In this document: positions 23,355-36,262 of the stretch, one piece after another
Layout: every line of letters starts with the position of its first letter
How positions within the stretch are numbered: the first letter of the stretch is position 1
Assembly: GCA_012295275.1 (NCBI GenBank)
Contig: CM022666.1
Location: 12,990,606-13,054,605, forward strand
DNA length: 64,000 bases
DNA from: Chrysomallon squamiferum
Lineage: Eukaryota > Mollusca > Gastropoda > Neomphalida > Peltospiridae
Direction: 5' to 3'
Translations under genes and position numbers: made by a program
The notes under the pieces: model-generated
What the model saw: only the letters and a program-made list of their open reading frames with translations
Databases searched by the model: none
What the model was told of the DNA's origin: nothing

Positions 23355-24540
23355 GTATATATCTATATATCTATCTATCTATATCTATGTATATACGTAT
23401 ATATCTATCTATCTATCTCTCTGTCTATTAGTCTCTCTGTGTGTCTGCCTGTTTGTGTATCTGTCTTTGAATCTATCTACCTAGCTACCTGGCTAGTGAT
23501 CTTTCTGTCTGTCTGTGTGTGTGTTTTAATTTTAATGTTTTCACAGTTGCTAGAAACGCTTTGACTGATGAGCTGAAGGGAATCACGACCTCCGCCGTCT
23601 CTGGTCTTGCCACGGGTTTAGTCAGCAAAGGTGAGTTCTGTATAACTGTATTACTTCGTAACAGCTTTAATATATTGTTATAAAATAAGTTAATGCTGAA
23701 CAACATTATTTTATAATTAAAATAACAATTTAACATCATTAAGGATTTATTAGATTTTGTTTATTTATTTACTTACTTACTTAATTACCTGCTTTTTTAT
23801 TCTTTCTTTCGTTATTAATTAATTAATTAATTTATTTATTTATTTATTTATTTATTATTATTATTATTATTTTATATACAGCTCTGTCTGGAGTTCTTGG
23901 AAGTCTTCTCGGTGGTTTGCTGGGAAAGAGAAATGAACCAGTCGACATTGTTCAGCTGAAAGCTGAGATTGTCAACAACTTGAGAAATGGTGGGCAAAAA
24001 TAATGCATTAAACAATAAAGTTACTGGGAGTAGTCATTGATAATAATAATAATTTCAAAATATCAAACATAGCTTCATAAATATAACAATATAATATAAT
24101 ATAACATAATATAATGTAACGTAACGTAACGTAATGTAATATTATGTAATGTACTGCACTGTACTGAAATGTAACGTAATGTAATATATTATATTATAAA
24201 ATAATCTAATATTATATAATGTACTGCACTGTACTGAAATGTAACGTAATGTAATATATTATATTATAAAATAATCTAATATAATATCATGTACTACACT
24301 GTACTGAAATGTAACGTAATGTAATAATAATAACGAGGATAACAAGGACAGTGTTGATGACGTATTTGTTATTGTACAGAACTGCAGAAGAGAAACAAAC
24401 TGGCTGACGAACTGAAAGGAATCACCACTTCGGCTCTCTCCGGCATTGCCACTGGACTCGTCAGCCACGGTTAGTTCTGACGTCACAAACTTTTTAATTT
24501 TTGTTTTTGTTTCAAGCGTTCTGACCGGCCATGATTAGTT

Positions 24541-24610
<70 letters not shown>

Positions 24611-24986
24611 TATACGTATGTATGTATGCGTCTGCCCATCCATTTCTTTTTTTGTTATTTATTTATTTTATTTTTTATTTGTTTATTTATTTATTCATTC
24701 ATTTGGTATTTATTATATATTTATTTATTTATTTTATTTTTAATATTTATATATATATATATATATATTTTTTAAACTTTATTTGTTTATTTCCTACTCA
24801 ATCACTTATTGACTTACTTAATTATTTACTTATTTTCTATTATTTGCAAACTTTATTTGTTTATTTTTTCAATTTATTTATTTGTTTGCTTATTTTCTAT
24901 TATTTATTTAATTTCTACTTATTTATTTACTTATTTACTTGTTTATTTACTTATTTTACTTACTTACTTACTTATTTACTTATTTA

Positions 24987-25036
<50 letters not shown>

Positions 25037-26394
25037 GCCCTGTCTGGTGTTGTTGGAACTCTTCTCGGAGGACTGTTAGGAAAAAGAAATGTTGTCGATG
25101 AATTTGAAAATATCGCCACTGGTGTGGCCACCGAAGTGAAGAATGGTAAATTTGATTTTTAAATTTATTATTTCATGCTAAAAGTTTTTTGATAAATTCC
25201 TCCTTGAATTTTCATTTTTTGTTGTGTGTGTGTTTCAGTGTTTTATTTATTAATTAAATTATTCATTCGTTCATTGATATTTGTTATGAATTTATTTATT
25301 TTATTGTACATTTATATCTTTTTTTAATATTTATATTTATTTATTTTAAACTTTATTTACCTTCTTCATCACTTATTTACCTAAATGAATACTTACTTGT
25401 TTACTACTATTTGCAAACATCTTTACTATTTACGTACTTATATACCAGCTTACATACTTATTTACTTACTTTTTATTTACATACTTACTTATTATTTACG
25501 TAATTCCTTACTTATTTTATACCTACTTGCTTATTTATTTACTTTTCTTTTATTTACTCATTATTTACGTACTTACTTGCTTCTTAATTATTTACTTTGT
25601 TACTTACTTGCTTGCTTACTTACTTACTTACAGAAGTGGAAGGTGTACTTGGAGACCTGTTCGGCGGAATGTTTGGAAAAAGAAGTATTGTCGGTGAATT
25701 TGAAAATCTCGTCTCTGGAATGGTAACCGATATGAAAAATGGTAAATTTGATTTTTAAATTCATGAATTTCGTGCTAAAACCTCTTTTTTATTATTTATT
25801 TATTTATTTACTTTTTTGTGTGTTTTGTTTATTTATTATTTATTTTATTTTATTTTATTATATTTTATTTTATTTTTGTTTTAAGTTGGATTTTTTTTGT
25901 TGGTTTTTTTGTATTTATTTTTTTTTTGTATTTTTTTCTTTATTTTATTTTATTTTACTTTATTTTATTTTATTTTTATTTTATGTATTATTTTACTTTA
26001 TTTATTTATTATTATTTGGTTACACACACATGTACATATATGATATATACACAAACACAAAATTAAAAAGTTCACTAAATGAATTAAACCGTACCACTTG
26101 ATATTCAATATCGTACAACGTTTGTTTTATTTTTAGTTAATTATTCATCTATTTAGTTAGTTAGGTAGGTAGATTGTTATTTGGCTACTTAGTTAATTAT
26201 TTATTTATCTATTTTAGTTGGTTAGGTAGGTAGGTAGGTAGGAATGTCGTTAGTTCGTTACTGAGTTAGTCAGTTGGTTGGTTAGTTGGTTAGTTTATTC
26301 TGATGTTTTGTTTATAAATGCAGAAGTGTCAGAAAAACTGCCAGAAATCGTTGAATCAACAATCAGCAAATTCATCCCATTCAAGTTCTTTTAA
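17420..26394 (+). CDS. Multi-copy secreted precursor of amphipathic C-terminally amidated peptides (16 coding exons, 590 aa)
   Basis: Exons: 17420-17480, 17858-17935, 18419-18568, 19309-19458, 19924-20073, 20525-20674, 21226-21351, 21823-21948, 22411-22536, 23024-23110, 23547-23630, 23882-23989, 24380-24469, 25038-25145, 25634-25741 and 26324-26394. Every intron is phase 1 and lengths sum to 591 codons including stop. Exon 1 is a signal peptide (MAAKLVLLLSVAAFC...). Cutting at dibasic sites predicts eleven peptides ending in amidation-donor Gly before KR or RR: eight of type A (end GISNLFHL or close, 47 or 39 aa), then three of type B (end GVLGSLLGGLL or close, 44, 39 and 33 aa). One 22-aa spacer and a 42-aa C-terminal piece lack amidation. 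Each mature peptide spans an exon junction. Helical, Ala/Leu/Gly-rich and nearly uncharged C-termini suggest membrane-active secretory peptides; a hormone precursor is also possible. Family not recognised. Confidence 0.88.
17940..18297. repeat. (ACAT)n / (ACACAT)n array
   Basis: Tetranucleotide array filling intron 2 of the peptide gene, containing a duplicated block with CAACAAATACACACACAGAT (near 17980 and 18097). Long open frames across it in several frames are artefacts of the repeat. Confidence 0.95.
20675..21822. repeat. Tandem duplication of intron plus exon in the peptide gene
   Basis: Intron 20675-21225 and intron 21352-21822 align almost end to end. Both start GTAAGCTAT and share TTAATCGTATAAAAATTAGA, AACATGCTGAAGTCAGT and, before the acceptor, AAATTAAATTAAATAAACGTG. 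They differ mainly in triplet-repeat length. Exons 21226-21351 and 21823-21948 are the duplicated exons. This is a recent unequal exchange. Confidence 0.9.
22314..22366. repeat. Long poly-T tract
   Basis: About 50 bases, almost all T, 45 bases upstream of the acceptor at 22410. Confidence 0.95.
24145..24325. repeat. 70-bp tandem repeat, about 2.5 copies
   Basis: GTACTGCACTGTACTGAAAT recurs at 24151, 24221 and (one change) 24291, exactly 70 apart. It is preceded by GTAAC pentamers. Confidence 0.92.
24547..24607. repeat. (CT)n microsatellite
   Basis: About 30 CT copies in the intron after exon 13 of the peptide gene. Confidence 0.96.
24955..25037. repeat. (TTAC)n array forming the 3' splice site of exon 14
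   Basis: The TTAC array runs directly into TTACAG at 25032-25037, so the acceptor is the last repeat unit plus AG. A second, shorter TTAC array does the same before exon 15 (25613-25633). Confidence 0.9.
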
Positions 26395-26790
26395 ATAGTA
26401 AGTATTTTCATCGTCATCATTATTATTATTATTATTATTATTACTATTATTATTATTATTATTATTACTATTATTATTATTATTACTATTATTGACGATA
26501 TTATTGTTATTATTGCTGTCATTGTTGTTATTAGTTAACAGACACAGATACATGCATAAATATATAGACATACATACATACGTACAACATACATACATAC
26601 ATGCATACACACATACATATATACATGTGTATGTGTTTTAATAATATAGTTTCACGTGTAAATTATGTTAATGTTACTTTCATTTATATTTCAGGTAGGA
26701 TAATGTATAATGATAAAATCAATTAATGTTGGCTGAAAAATTATGTAACAATCATTTAGCAAAAAAAATGAATAAAAATTAAATTTGATA
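26395..26790 (+). other. 3' UTR of the peptide-precursor gene
   Basis: Three bases after the stop there is a donor (GTAAGT at 26398). An acceptor TTTCAG at 26689-26694 would begin a final non-coding exon ending near the AATAAA at 26771-26776. The spliced-out part holds ATT and ACAT repeats. Confidence 0.5.
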
Positions 26791-27384
26791 CTGCGTTGTT
26801 TTGTTGATCTTATGACAGCTGAATGTCGCCTGTCCCAGTATAAAACTAATAAAATAAAAAATAAAAATAAATAAATAAATAAACAAGAAAAAAAAAAAGA
26901 AAGAAAGAAGAAGAAGAAATACGAACCTTATTCACTGGATAGGTGATGCATACGAAGAAAATATAAATGCAAATACATAATCATTATATACATAAACATT
27001 GATATAGCACGTTCTAACAGATATAGATGTATCCGAATAGCCATTCATAGACAAACAAATAGATAGACACACATCCACCATCCATCCATCCAGGCATCCA
27101 AACATTGATTCATTCGTCTATTCTTTCCTATATACGTAATACATACAGTTTTTGAGTGATCGTCAAGGAATTAATGTAAACAAAAACAAAGGAAATTACG
27201 TCATCAATCGTAAAGAAAAGTCGACCATCACGCCATCTGTTGTTACAATAATAAAATTGGTACAAATTTTACCAGTCTTACTAAAATACAAATAATGTTC
27301 GTTTACGAAGAATGAATATAATTTTATTTTAAAAGTAAAGAGAAATAAAGGTAGCATTATTTTGTATTCTTTTATTATTATATA

Positions 27385-27448
<64 letters not shown>

Positions 27449-27547
27449 TTTTAAGAAAAGAAGTTAAATGGTTTGTGTTGCTCAAGTGTTGATTCTTTTA
27501 CTTTTTTTTATTTCTAATTTTATTTTTACTATTTTCATTTTGTTTTG

Positions 27548-27599
<52 letters not shown>

Positions 27600-29004
27600 T
27601 GAAGAAAATCAGCAAAGTAATAAAAACTATTTGACCAAACGATCCTGAAAAATAGGCTACAGTTACACTACATCACTAATCACACACGCAAGTAAAATAC
27701 AAAATCCATCCATGCTCATACATAACAATTTTTATTTTTTAATTTGTTTAAATTTGTTTTAGTTTTATTTTATGATATTTCAAATTTCAGATATTTAATT
27801 TGTTTTATAGAATTTGTTTAAATTTGTTATTATTATTTTGTATTATTTATTATTAATAGTAGTACTAGTAGTACTAGCAGTAGTAGTAGTTGTTGTTGTA
27901 ATATTTTAAATTGTTTAAGAGTGGCTTCCCCTTCTATGTCTTCAGTCGTCAAGGCGGAGAAAATGTAAACCGGAACACAGTATATAAACAAAAGAAAAAA
28001 GAAAGTTTACGTAACTGTCGTATCAGCATGCAGGTATATTTCTTTGGATATCAGAATCAGTTAAACCTGATATGTAAATTTTATGATTTTGTGTAAGTTT
28101 CCTGATACAATAACAAAAGTTAGACAACTAAAAAAGACCTGTTTGTATAATTTTTAATTCATGACTCAGTCTGTTACCTTTATTTTGCAGGGATGTAATA
28201 AAATATAAATAACAAAATAAAACTAAAAATAATAAATAAATAAATAAATAAATAAATAAAGATTAAAAAAAATTTAAATAATATTTAATTTAGAAAATAT
28301 CATTATCATAGCAAGAACAACAAAAAAAATAATAATGATTTACAGAGTTCAACATAAATAACAGTGCCTTACAATATAAACTATTTATTAATATTATTGT
28401 TATTAGTTTTTTCTTAGATATGTTTTTCTTTAAGCAAAAATCTATATAATATTTTGTCTTTTACTGTTCCCAAGCATAATTCACTTTTAATATTATGAAT
28501 AGTTTATTAATTTTACCTTCTAGTTATAATTATTTGTTTATTTTTTTTCTATTTAGTTTGTTATTAACATTGTTGTTGGGGAGGTTATGTCAGATTATTT
28601 TGTTTGTTTGTTTTTTTTTGTTTTTTTTTGTTTTTTGGAATGGGTTGTTAAAGGATATTGAAACCAGATATTAAAGTAATTTTGTTTTATTATTTTTATT
28701 TTTTTCTTCTATTTGATTTATTATTATTGTATTTAATTATTTATTTGTTCCCACAAATTTTTAATGTGTGTGTGAGAGAGATTTAAAATAACCTGAATCT
28801 TTGATACTCTGTTCAGATTATTTTAATTTATTTAAACTGGTAACCTTGGGTATATATCAAAATGTCAGATTATGTAGAAAAAATAAAATGTCATTAATTT
28901 GTTTTAATTTCTTGTATTATCAGGTTATGCAACATATCAGATGACTTGATTAACATACAGGTTAATTATCTAATGTAGTTAATTAACAAGTATTTTTGTG
29001 TTTG

Positions 29005-29063
<59 letters not shown>

Positions 29064-29611
29064 TGTGTGTGTGTCTGTAAAGAAACCAGAAAATAAGATC
29101 TTAAATATAACAGTGGATTGAAGTTTGTGTTCACATGATACTACTGTCGTTACCCTCTCAAGTGGATCTGGTGTACCATTGGATACAGTGGGTAACCAAG
29201 CATGTAACTACTTTTGTAATGACACATTTCAACTAGGCCAGAATTTAAAATACTAGTGTATCATTTTACATTGAATTATAAATTAACAAAGTAAATTTTC
29301 ATATTAAAGGTAGTTGTTCTATTTGTGTTGTAACAGTCAACCTTCACATTATGATATATTTTCACGATAAAGCAGCAACATGACTTCCCATTTTATCATT
29401 TCATTTTTTCTTCTTTTTATGTATTATCCTTTTCAAGAAATTTTAATCATCCTTTTAAAATTATATTTAATTAAAATGTAGTTATATTTTTCCTAACTTG
29501 TATTTTTGTATCTTGGGGGTTTCTTCTATTTTTTCCTCTCTTTTTTGTAGTGGTTGTTTTTCTTTTATAATTTATTTCTGTTTTTATTGTTCATATTGTT
29601 GTTGTTATTGT

Positions 29612-29653
<42 letters not shown>

Positions 29654-30765
29654 TATTATTATTATTATTATTATCATTATTACGATGATGTAAAATAAGA
29701 AAAATGCAATTTAAGTAAAATACAGAAATATAAATAAAATTAGAGTAGTCAGCTATTCCTCTGTTTATTGAATATTGACAAGAAAAAGACAAAAATACTG
29801 GTGCGTGTGTGTGTGTTATAGTACTTGAAACCACAATCACACAACACATTCTTACATAAACTCAGTCTCACATATACACATACATTCAACACACATTTAT
29901 AGATGCATATACATATATATACAAATACAACACTCAAACAAACACAAACACACATAATCACACACATACATACACTATATACACATACATACATACATGC
30001 ACATGCACACAGACACACATACATACACACACATGCACACCCTACACACATACACACTTGCACACACACACATATACCACACCACCATATACTAACCTGT
30101 ACATAAATTCCCTGACACCTCACAACCAATGTTTAATCTGTAACCAGGCTGAACTGTAAGTAGAGAAAGTGAGAGAAAAACAAATAATCTTCACCTTGAT
30201 CTGTGAACTGACAGGTATGTGTGAATCGTTTCATAGACTGGAGGCCATTCAAACAACTCAGGAATTTCTTACAGAATGTCACTCTCCATCCATCAGTTCA
30301 GTCAGAGCAGATTAAATGTAAAACAAAAACCCATCTGAGGCCTTCAGTTATTACATAACATTAATCCCAGGTTGAATATAGGCTCCAGCACTGCATTCAT
30401 TACTTGTAAATCAGAAATAACAATCGTTATGTAAGACGGGTTGGTTAGAAGTTGTTTTTGTGTTATTTTTTTTTATTTATTTATTTTATTAATTTATATA
30501 TTTTATTTTATTTTATTTTATTTTATTTTATTTTATTTATTTATTTATTTATTTTATTTTATTTTATTTTATTTTTTATTTCTTTCTTCTTTTTTATTTT
30601 TTCATTTATTTATTTTATTATTTTTTTTTTTATTATTATTTTTATTATTATTATTATATTTTATTTATTAACAATAAGTCATGTTTGGAAATTTTATTTT
30701 TTAGATATTTTACAATGTTTAAATGTAAATTTGTTTTTTTTATGTATTCCATTTGTTTTGTTTGT

Positions 30766-30805
<40 letters not shown>

Positions 30806-30943
30806 CACACACACATTCAGTGCATACATGTATCACATATTGCATATATGGGAAGTTACACAAAAAAACAAAAAACCTTCCTGCTTCCTAATAAATATCA
30901 TGTAGTTTCCACTCATTTTGTCTTTACATGAGAAATATATTAC

Positions 30944-30986
<43 letters not shown>

Positions 30987-31029
30987 TATTATTAGTATTA
31001 TTACTACTATTATTCTCTTTTTTTTGATG

Positions 31030-31300
31030 GGTTGTTGACTATATTATTAGGACAGCTGTCACTGTGAATGACTCTATTTCTCTGTAGATCACTTCTTGTG
31101 CCTACAGCTTCTTCTGGAGAGTTGTTGTAGTTGTCCAGGCAGTCTCCCTCAGCTGCTGCAGGTTAATGCAGTTTAGGATGACATGTTCAGATGTCCAGTT
31201 GTCTGTTCTGCTTCTCCAAAGGAGCACTTGGAAGAAGATAACAGTTGGAAGCTCTTATATATGTGCTGGCTGAGCCTGTTGTGTCCTGTCCCCCTGCTAC
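31030..31300 (-). pseudogene. Degenerate 3' end of a non-LTR (LINE-like) retrotransposon ORF2
   Basis: On the minus strand, interrupted frames give a CSFGEAEQT stretch, then SEHVILNCINLQQLRETAW and LQKKL. This fits the C-terminal pattern of many LINE polymerases (C..G..EQT.EHIL..C....LR...W). Stops and at least one frameshift show it is dead. It is an isolated fragment; the rest of the element is not nearby. Confidence 0.6.
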
Positions 31301-31496
31301 TATTATTATTATTCTAATTATTAAATTATTATTATTACTGTTGTTGTTGTTATTATTTTTATTATTAAATTATTATTATTATTATTATTATTATTATTGC
31401 TATTATTTGGGTTATTAATTTATTATTATTATTATTATCCTTTTAATTATTATCATTGTTATTGTTATTATTAAGTTATTATTATTATTACTGTTG

Positions 31497-31540
<44 letters not shown>

Positions 31541-32679
31541 GTTATTATTATTATTATTATCCATCTACCTCTACAGTATGTTCATTTTTATCTACCTGTC
31601 ATTTCAACTCAGTGTATTCATGAAAACACTAACTGTCCAGACAATACAGGTGACCATAACTCAGGGTTTATCTTTCTTGGAACAAGCACAGGATAAAATG
31701 TGTTTGTGAAGTGACTGCTTGTCTTAGCAAGGTTTTCAGAAGCGGCTTTGCAAATACATCATGTTTGTTCAGTTTTTCTCAAATAATCCTCCATGTTGTT
31801 TTTTTGCTGGAAATAAAAACAAGATTTTTTTTGCTCGGTACAGAAACGAGTGTAGAGTGTTTGATGGTTGCTGTTCTCTGTTAGAGTCACTTGTTTGTCA
31901 TCTGTAGTAAAAATGGCAGTTGAATGTTAATTATGATGAATTACAGTGTGAAGAATTAATGGATAAATTTGCATATCAACATTTTAGTCCTGTTTGTTAT
32001 ACCTGGTTGTTAGGTGTTGTATACTTGTGTGTGTGTATACACACATACACACATGGACATATAGAACATATACACATATACACATACCTTTATATGAGGT
32101 ACATTGAAATATTTAATATTATATTGGTTAAGTAATGTTTGTGTGTTTGAGAGAGAGAAAGGGAGGAAGACAGTGTGTGTGTGTGTGTGTTATACATATA
32201 GAAATACATATATATATACATACATGCTTATGTATATATGAGAGGTTCCCAATCTTTTTTTTTTTCTGTCCTCTTTACCCCTGACAACATTTTAAAAGTA
32301 CATTTACCCACACCCTTTTTTCTTCTTTTTTTTTTTTTTTTCTAATATCAGACATAAAGCTGGCTTTGTATATAGTTGAAATGACATATTTGTACATGAT
32401 AGATAAATATTATAAACTGTTCAGCTTTATTTGCTTGAACCTTTTTAATCTACAATTACATTAGATCAACTAACTAAACAAGGAAGTTTACTTTTCTCCT
32501 AACAAATTGAAATTATAGATATTAATAAGAGAATTCTTAAGTCTGTATTAAGGTTTGAACCACTAGTCTTTGTGAAATAGTTTCAAATGGTAAATACATT
32601 ATCTTTATTCTCTTCCATACTCTTTATTTTTGGATTTATTATTATTGTAACTTTATCATAACCTGAATTATTATTACTA

Positions 32680-33420
32680 TTAAATACAGAATTAATTTCT
32701 TTGGCCTATAAGGATGGCTAAGTAAATTGTTTGTTATTTCTACTACAAACTCTTCTGAATTTATTTTATTTTCACACATATTAAACACTTTTTTATAGAA
32801 TATCCATTAAACACTGAATTAATTAGTTTGGCCTGTAAGTATGACCATTTGAATTGTCCATTCTTGTATTTCTACTGTAATCTGCACCTTTCTTCATCAT
32901 AATCTCAATTTGTTTGTATTTCACATTTGTTAAGCACATTATAGATTTTGAATCCATTAGATGCAAAAGTAATTTGTTTGCCCTGTAAGTAAATTATCCT
33001 TTTATCTATATGCTACTGTAACCTAGACCCTATCTTTTTTTATTTATCATAATCTGAATTCATTATATTTCCACACATGTGAAACACGTTATATCTCTGA
33101 TAGGCATTAAACACAGAATTAATTTGTTTGGTCTATAAATAAATTATCCCTTCTATTTGCTATCCCCAACTCCCCTATCTTCATCCTGATCTGAATTTAT
33201 TTTATTTCCACGCATGTTAAACACATTATATACAATATGCATTAAATACAGAATTAATTTGTTTGGCCTGCAAATATATTGTCCCTTCTTCTACTTCCTA
33301 TCCCCCAACTCCCCTATCTTCATCCTGATCTAAATGTATTTTATTTTCACATGTTAAACACCTCATATACGAGGTCCATTAAACACAGAATTAATTTGTT
33401 TGGCCTATGAGTGTGGCTTC
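32680..33420. repeat. Degenerate ~140-bp tandem repeat, six units
   Basis: A core close to CAGAATTAATTTGTTTGGCC recurs near 32688, 32814, 32960, 33112, 33248 and 33386, each followed by a TAAGTA- or AATTATCCC-type tail and preceded by CATTAAA. Unit length varies between about 126 and 154 bp. Confidence 0.85.
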
Positions 33421-33439
33421 AATATCCCCGTGGCCACAG

Positions 33440-33611
33440 CAAGTTGTTTCGTGTGTCACTGCCTCACACATTTGTTGACAGGCCTGGCAGACGTCACACC
33501 ATGATTTACTGCAACCATCTGTTACCTTTGTCAGTCACAGACCTGTCTTAACTTCCCCAAACTCAAAACTGCAAACTCTGTCAACAAGAACAGACTCTTA
33601 AATTGATTCTG
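33440..33611 (+). promoter_or_regulatory. Candidate non-coding 5' exon of the BIVM gene
   Basis: A less AT-rich 170-bp island between two tandem arrays ends TTCTG/GTGAGT (33611/33612), a good donor. The BIVM coding exon starts at an acceptor (36239-36240), so a 5' non-coding exon should exist upstream. It has no long open frame. Confidence 0.3.
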
Positions 33612-33614
33612 GTG

Positions 33615-34115
33615 AGTTGGTTTATTTGAAAATATACTCTTTTTAGCATAAAAATTGCATTTTTACATGTGTTAGATTTTTATGTCAAATATTTGTGAAA
33701 TTTATTCTTTTCTTTTTTTTTTTTTATTCATAAAACCTCTCATGCTCTATATGTTAAATTGTATGTCCATGTAGTTATCAAAGATTTGTAAAATGTATTC
33801 TTTTGTTTTTCTTTCTTTTTTTTAAATTTCACAATGATTCATGTGTGATAGATCTCATGTTCGACCAGAACAAAGATTTAAAAATTTATTTCTTTTTAGT
33901 TTAAAAAAATTTGCATTCTGACATGTTGTATGTGATAGAATTTATAACCAGGTGTCATAGATTTTTCAAATTTATTATTATTATTTTTTTTTTTTAGATC
34001 TTTCAATGTGTCACATCTGTTAGGTTTTATGTTCCAATAATATGATAATGTGATTGATTTTAAAATTTATTTTAAAAAAAAAAAAAAAAAAATAATAATA
34101 ATAATAATAAATTAG
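33615..34115. repeat. Degenerate ~100-125-bp tandem repeat, about five units
   Basis: Units share a pattern of CAT..TGT(T/G)A..TTTTATG.CCA followed by AAATTTATT and a poly-T stretch, e.g. around 33690, 33790, 33880, 33970 and 34060. The match is loose and would need a dot plot. Confidence 0.55.
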
Positions 34116-36262
34116 ATCTGTCATCTTTTATGTCCAAATTATTCTGAGACAGACAGACAGAAAGAGGGAGGGAGGGAGAGGAAATCTGATGACAAAATTA
34201 AAATTTCATAACTTCATAATCTCATCTGTTTACCAAGTATTTAACACCTCAATCAACAAACCTTCCTAAAATGTCATTAATGTCAGAAGTCAACAAAACC
34301 TTACAAATGTCTGTGTATATAAATACTAGTATTGTCAGAACTGCATGGCTCTGTGTTAGCATTGTGTACACATACATGTGTTTGCTGACCTGACCTGTTT
34401 TTAAAGTGAGAATGTGAACTTATAATCCCACTTCTGGTCAGTTCATTCAGGTGGGCTGTGTTTGTAGCTGGTTTGTATAACAGACCAGGTGTCAACTGCA
34501 GCCATTGTTAATATTAAAAATGTCTCTCTCAGTAAAACAGAGCATGAAGTGGATGTATATGACAAGTTCATATTTACATGAGAAAGAGAAAGAAAACTGA
34601 TAAAATTCCTCAAATTATTTTATGCTGGGTAAAAATGGAGAAAGATATTGATTTTGTTTGTTTTTTTGATTTTTTTTTTTATCCTCCTTTGACATCTGGA
34701 TATTGTTGCTGCAGATTCTTAAATATCTTTTTATTGTTGTTGTTGTTGTTTTAATTATTATAATTTTAGTTGTTGTTATATTATAAGACAAATTTAAAAA
34801 ATATATATATATAATAATATTGTCCTCACATATTTTATTATTATCATCATCATCATTTTTTTTAATTGTTATTGTTATTATTATTAATATAATCATTATA
34901 TAGACAGAATTAATATATTCTAATATTTCTAACTTGCAGAAAGTAGGTGACTGTGATATATATTTATATACAATTATGTTTTATTTTTTAAATTTTATTT
35001 ATTATTTTTTTAAAAATAATAAACACTTTTATAATTGCTATCAGTCTGTTTTTTTTTACCTGTATACAATTGCAGTCCACTTAAAGATATTTCTACTTTT
35101 TTTTTTTTTTTTTTTCTGGCTGCAAAAAAACAACATAATTATGATCCTCTACAAACTTAGACTATCATTTGTTATTAAAAAGAAAACATGTTGAATAAGA
35201 AAAAAAGTATACTCGTGTATGTATAAACTGTAGACTCATAAAAAATGTAAGATATGTAAGAGATAACAAAAAAATCTCCAATCTGCGACCTAACAAGAAC
35301 ATTTCATTCATTAAGCCTACTCATTTTTTTTTTTTTTTATCAGTTATCCGAAACTACTGGTGCAAAAAATTCTGATAACAGGAACTGTAGCTACGTTTTG
35401 TTGGATGGAGTTACTTCCCTTTACTGTCAAAAATAATTTATGGCGATGTTGTTCGATTTTTATTTTTTATTTTTATTTATTTATTTATTTATTTATTTGT
35501 TGTAATTTGGCTTAGTTTCAAGTATATGCTGTTACTGATGCTGAGTTATTTTAGACATAAACATGTTTTGTTTTGGAAAAAAATGTGTAACTGTAAAAAC
35601 GTATATTATTTACTTCTTGTTGCTTTTCTTTTCTTTTTTTTTTTTTTTACTATTATTAGTATTATTTATTTATTTATTTATTTATTTTTGTCATATTTAT
35701 ACTCTTGCTAGTATGCATTATTTTTTCTTGAAATAAAAGATCTTCTGGCATAGGAATGTTTCCTTATTAAGATATTCATCATTATCATCTACATCATATC
35801 AAATGAAACACGTTTCATTATAATTCATATGATTTTCTTAAGAATCTTTTAATAAACCACATCTTATTATTATTTCACAGAATTTATTCTACACATCTTC
35901 ATAAAATGAAACATATTTCATTATTATTTCGGTATATATCATGAAATGAATCATGATTTTTCATCATTTTCTTCTGAATTGTTAGCTTGATCATTACAAT
36001 TTTCATAATCATCAAAATGAAACAAATTCATGATGTGAACCATTATCAGTATAAACAAAAAAAAATAATAAAAAATAAATAAAAATATAATGATGATAAC
36101 AACAGTAATAATGATGTGTTAACAATAATAATAATGATAAAAACAAGTTTTAATGATGATGATGATGATAACAACATTATTTTTAAACAGTCCAGACATA
36201 ATATAACCGAGTCTTTCTAAAAATGTTTATTGTGTTTCAGAAATAACAGTTTGAAATACAAC

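Larger units (their letters stand above)
26791..36240. other. Repeat-rich intergenic region
   Basis: No convincing protein gene. Contents: (TA)n at 27380-27440, (ATT)n at 27551-27596, (GT)n at 28997-29060, AC-rich DNA at 29860-30090 and 30768-30815, TTTTA pentamers at 30495-30575, ATT arrays at 30942-30986 and 31300-31560, a retrotransposon scrap and two minisatellites listed separately. Part may be the 5' UTR of BIVM. Confidence 0.65.

Noticed and set aside
17420-26394. Assigning the peptide gene to the egg-laying-hormone or CRF-like families
   Set aside because: Size and amidation are similar and an I..DLK.I pattern is suggestive, but conserved family residues are missing and such precursors do not carry eleven copies.
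34301-34495. Minus-strand open frame in intergenic DNA
   Set aside because: No splice partners, signal peptide or recognised motif; flanked by repeats.
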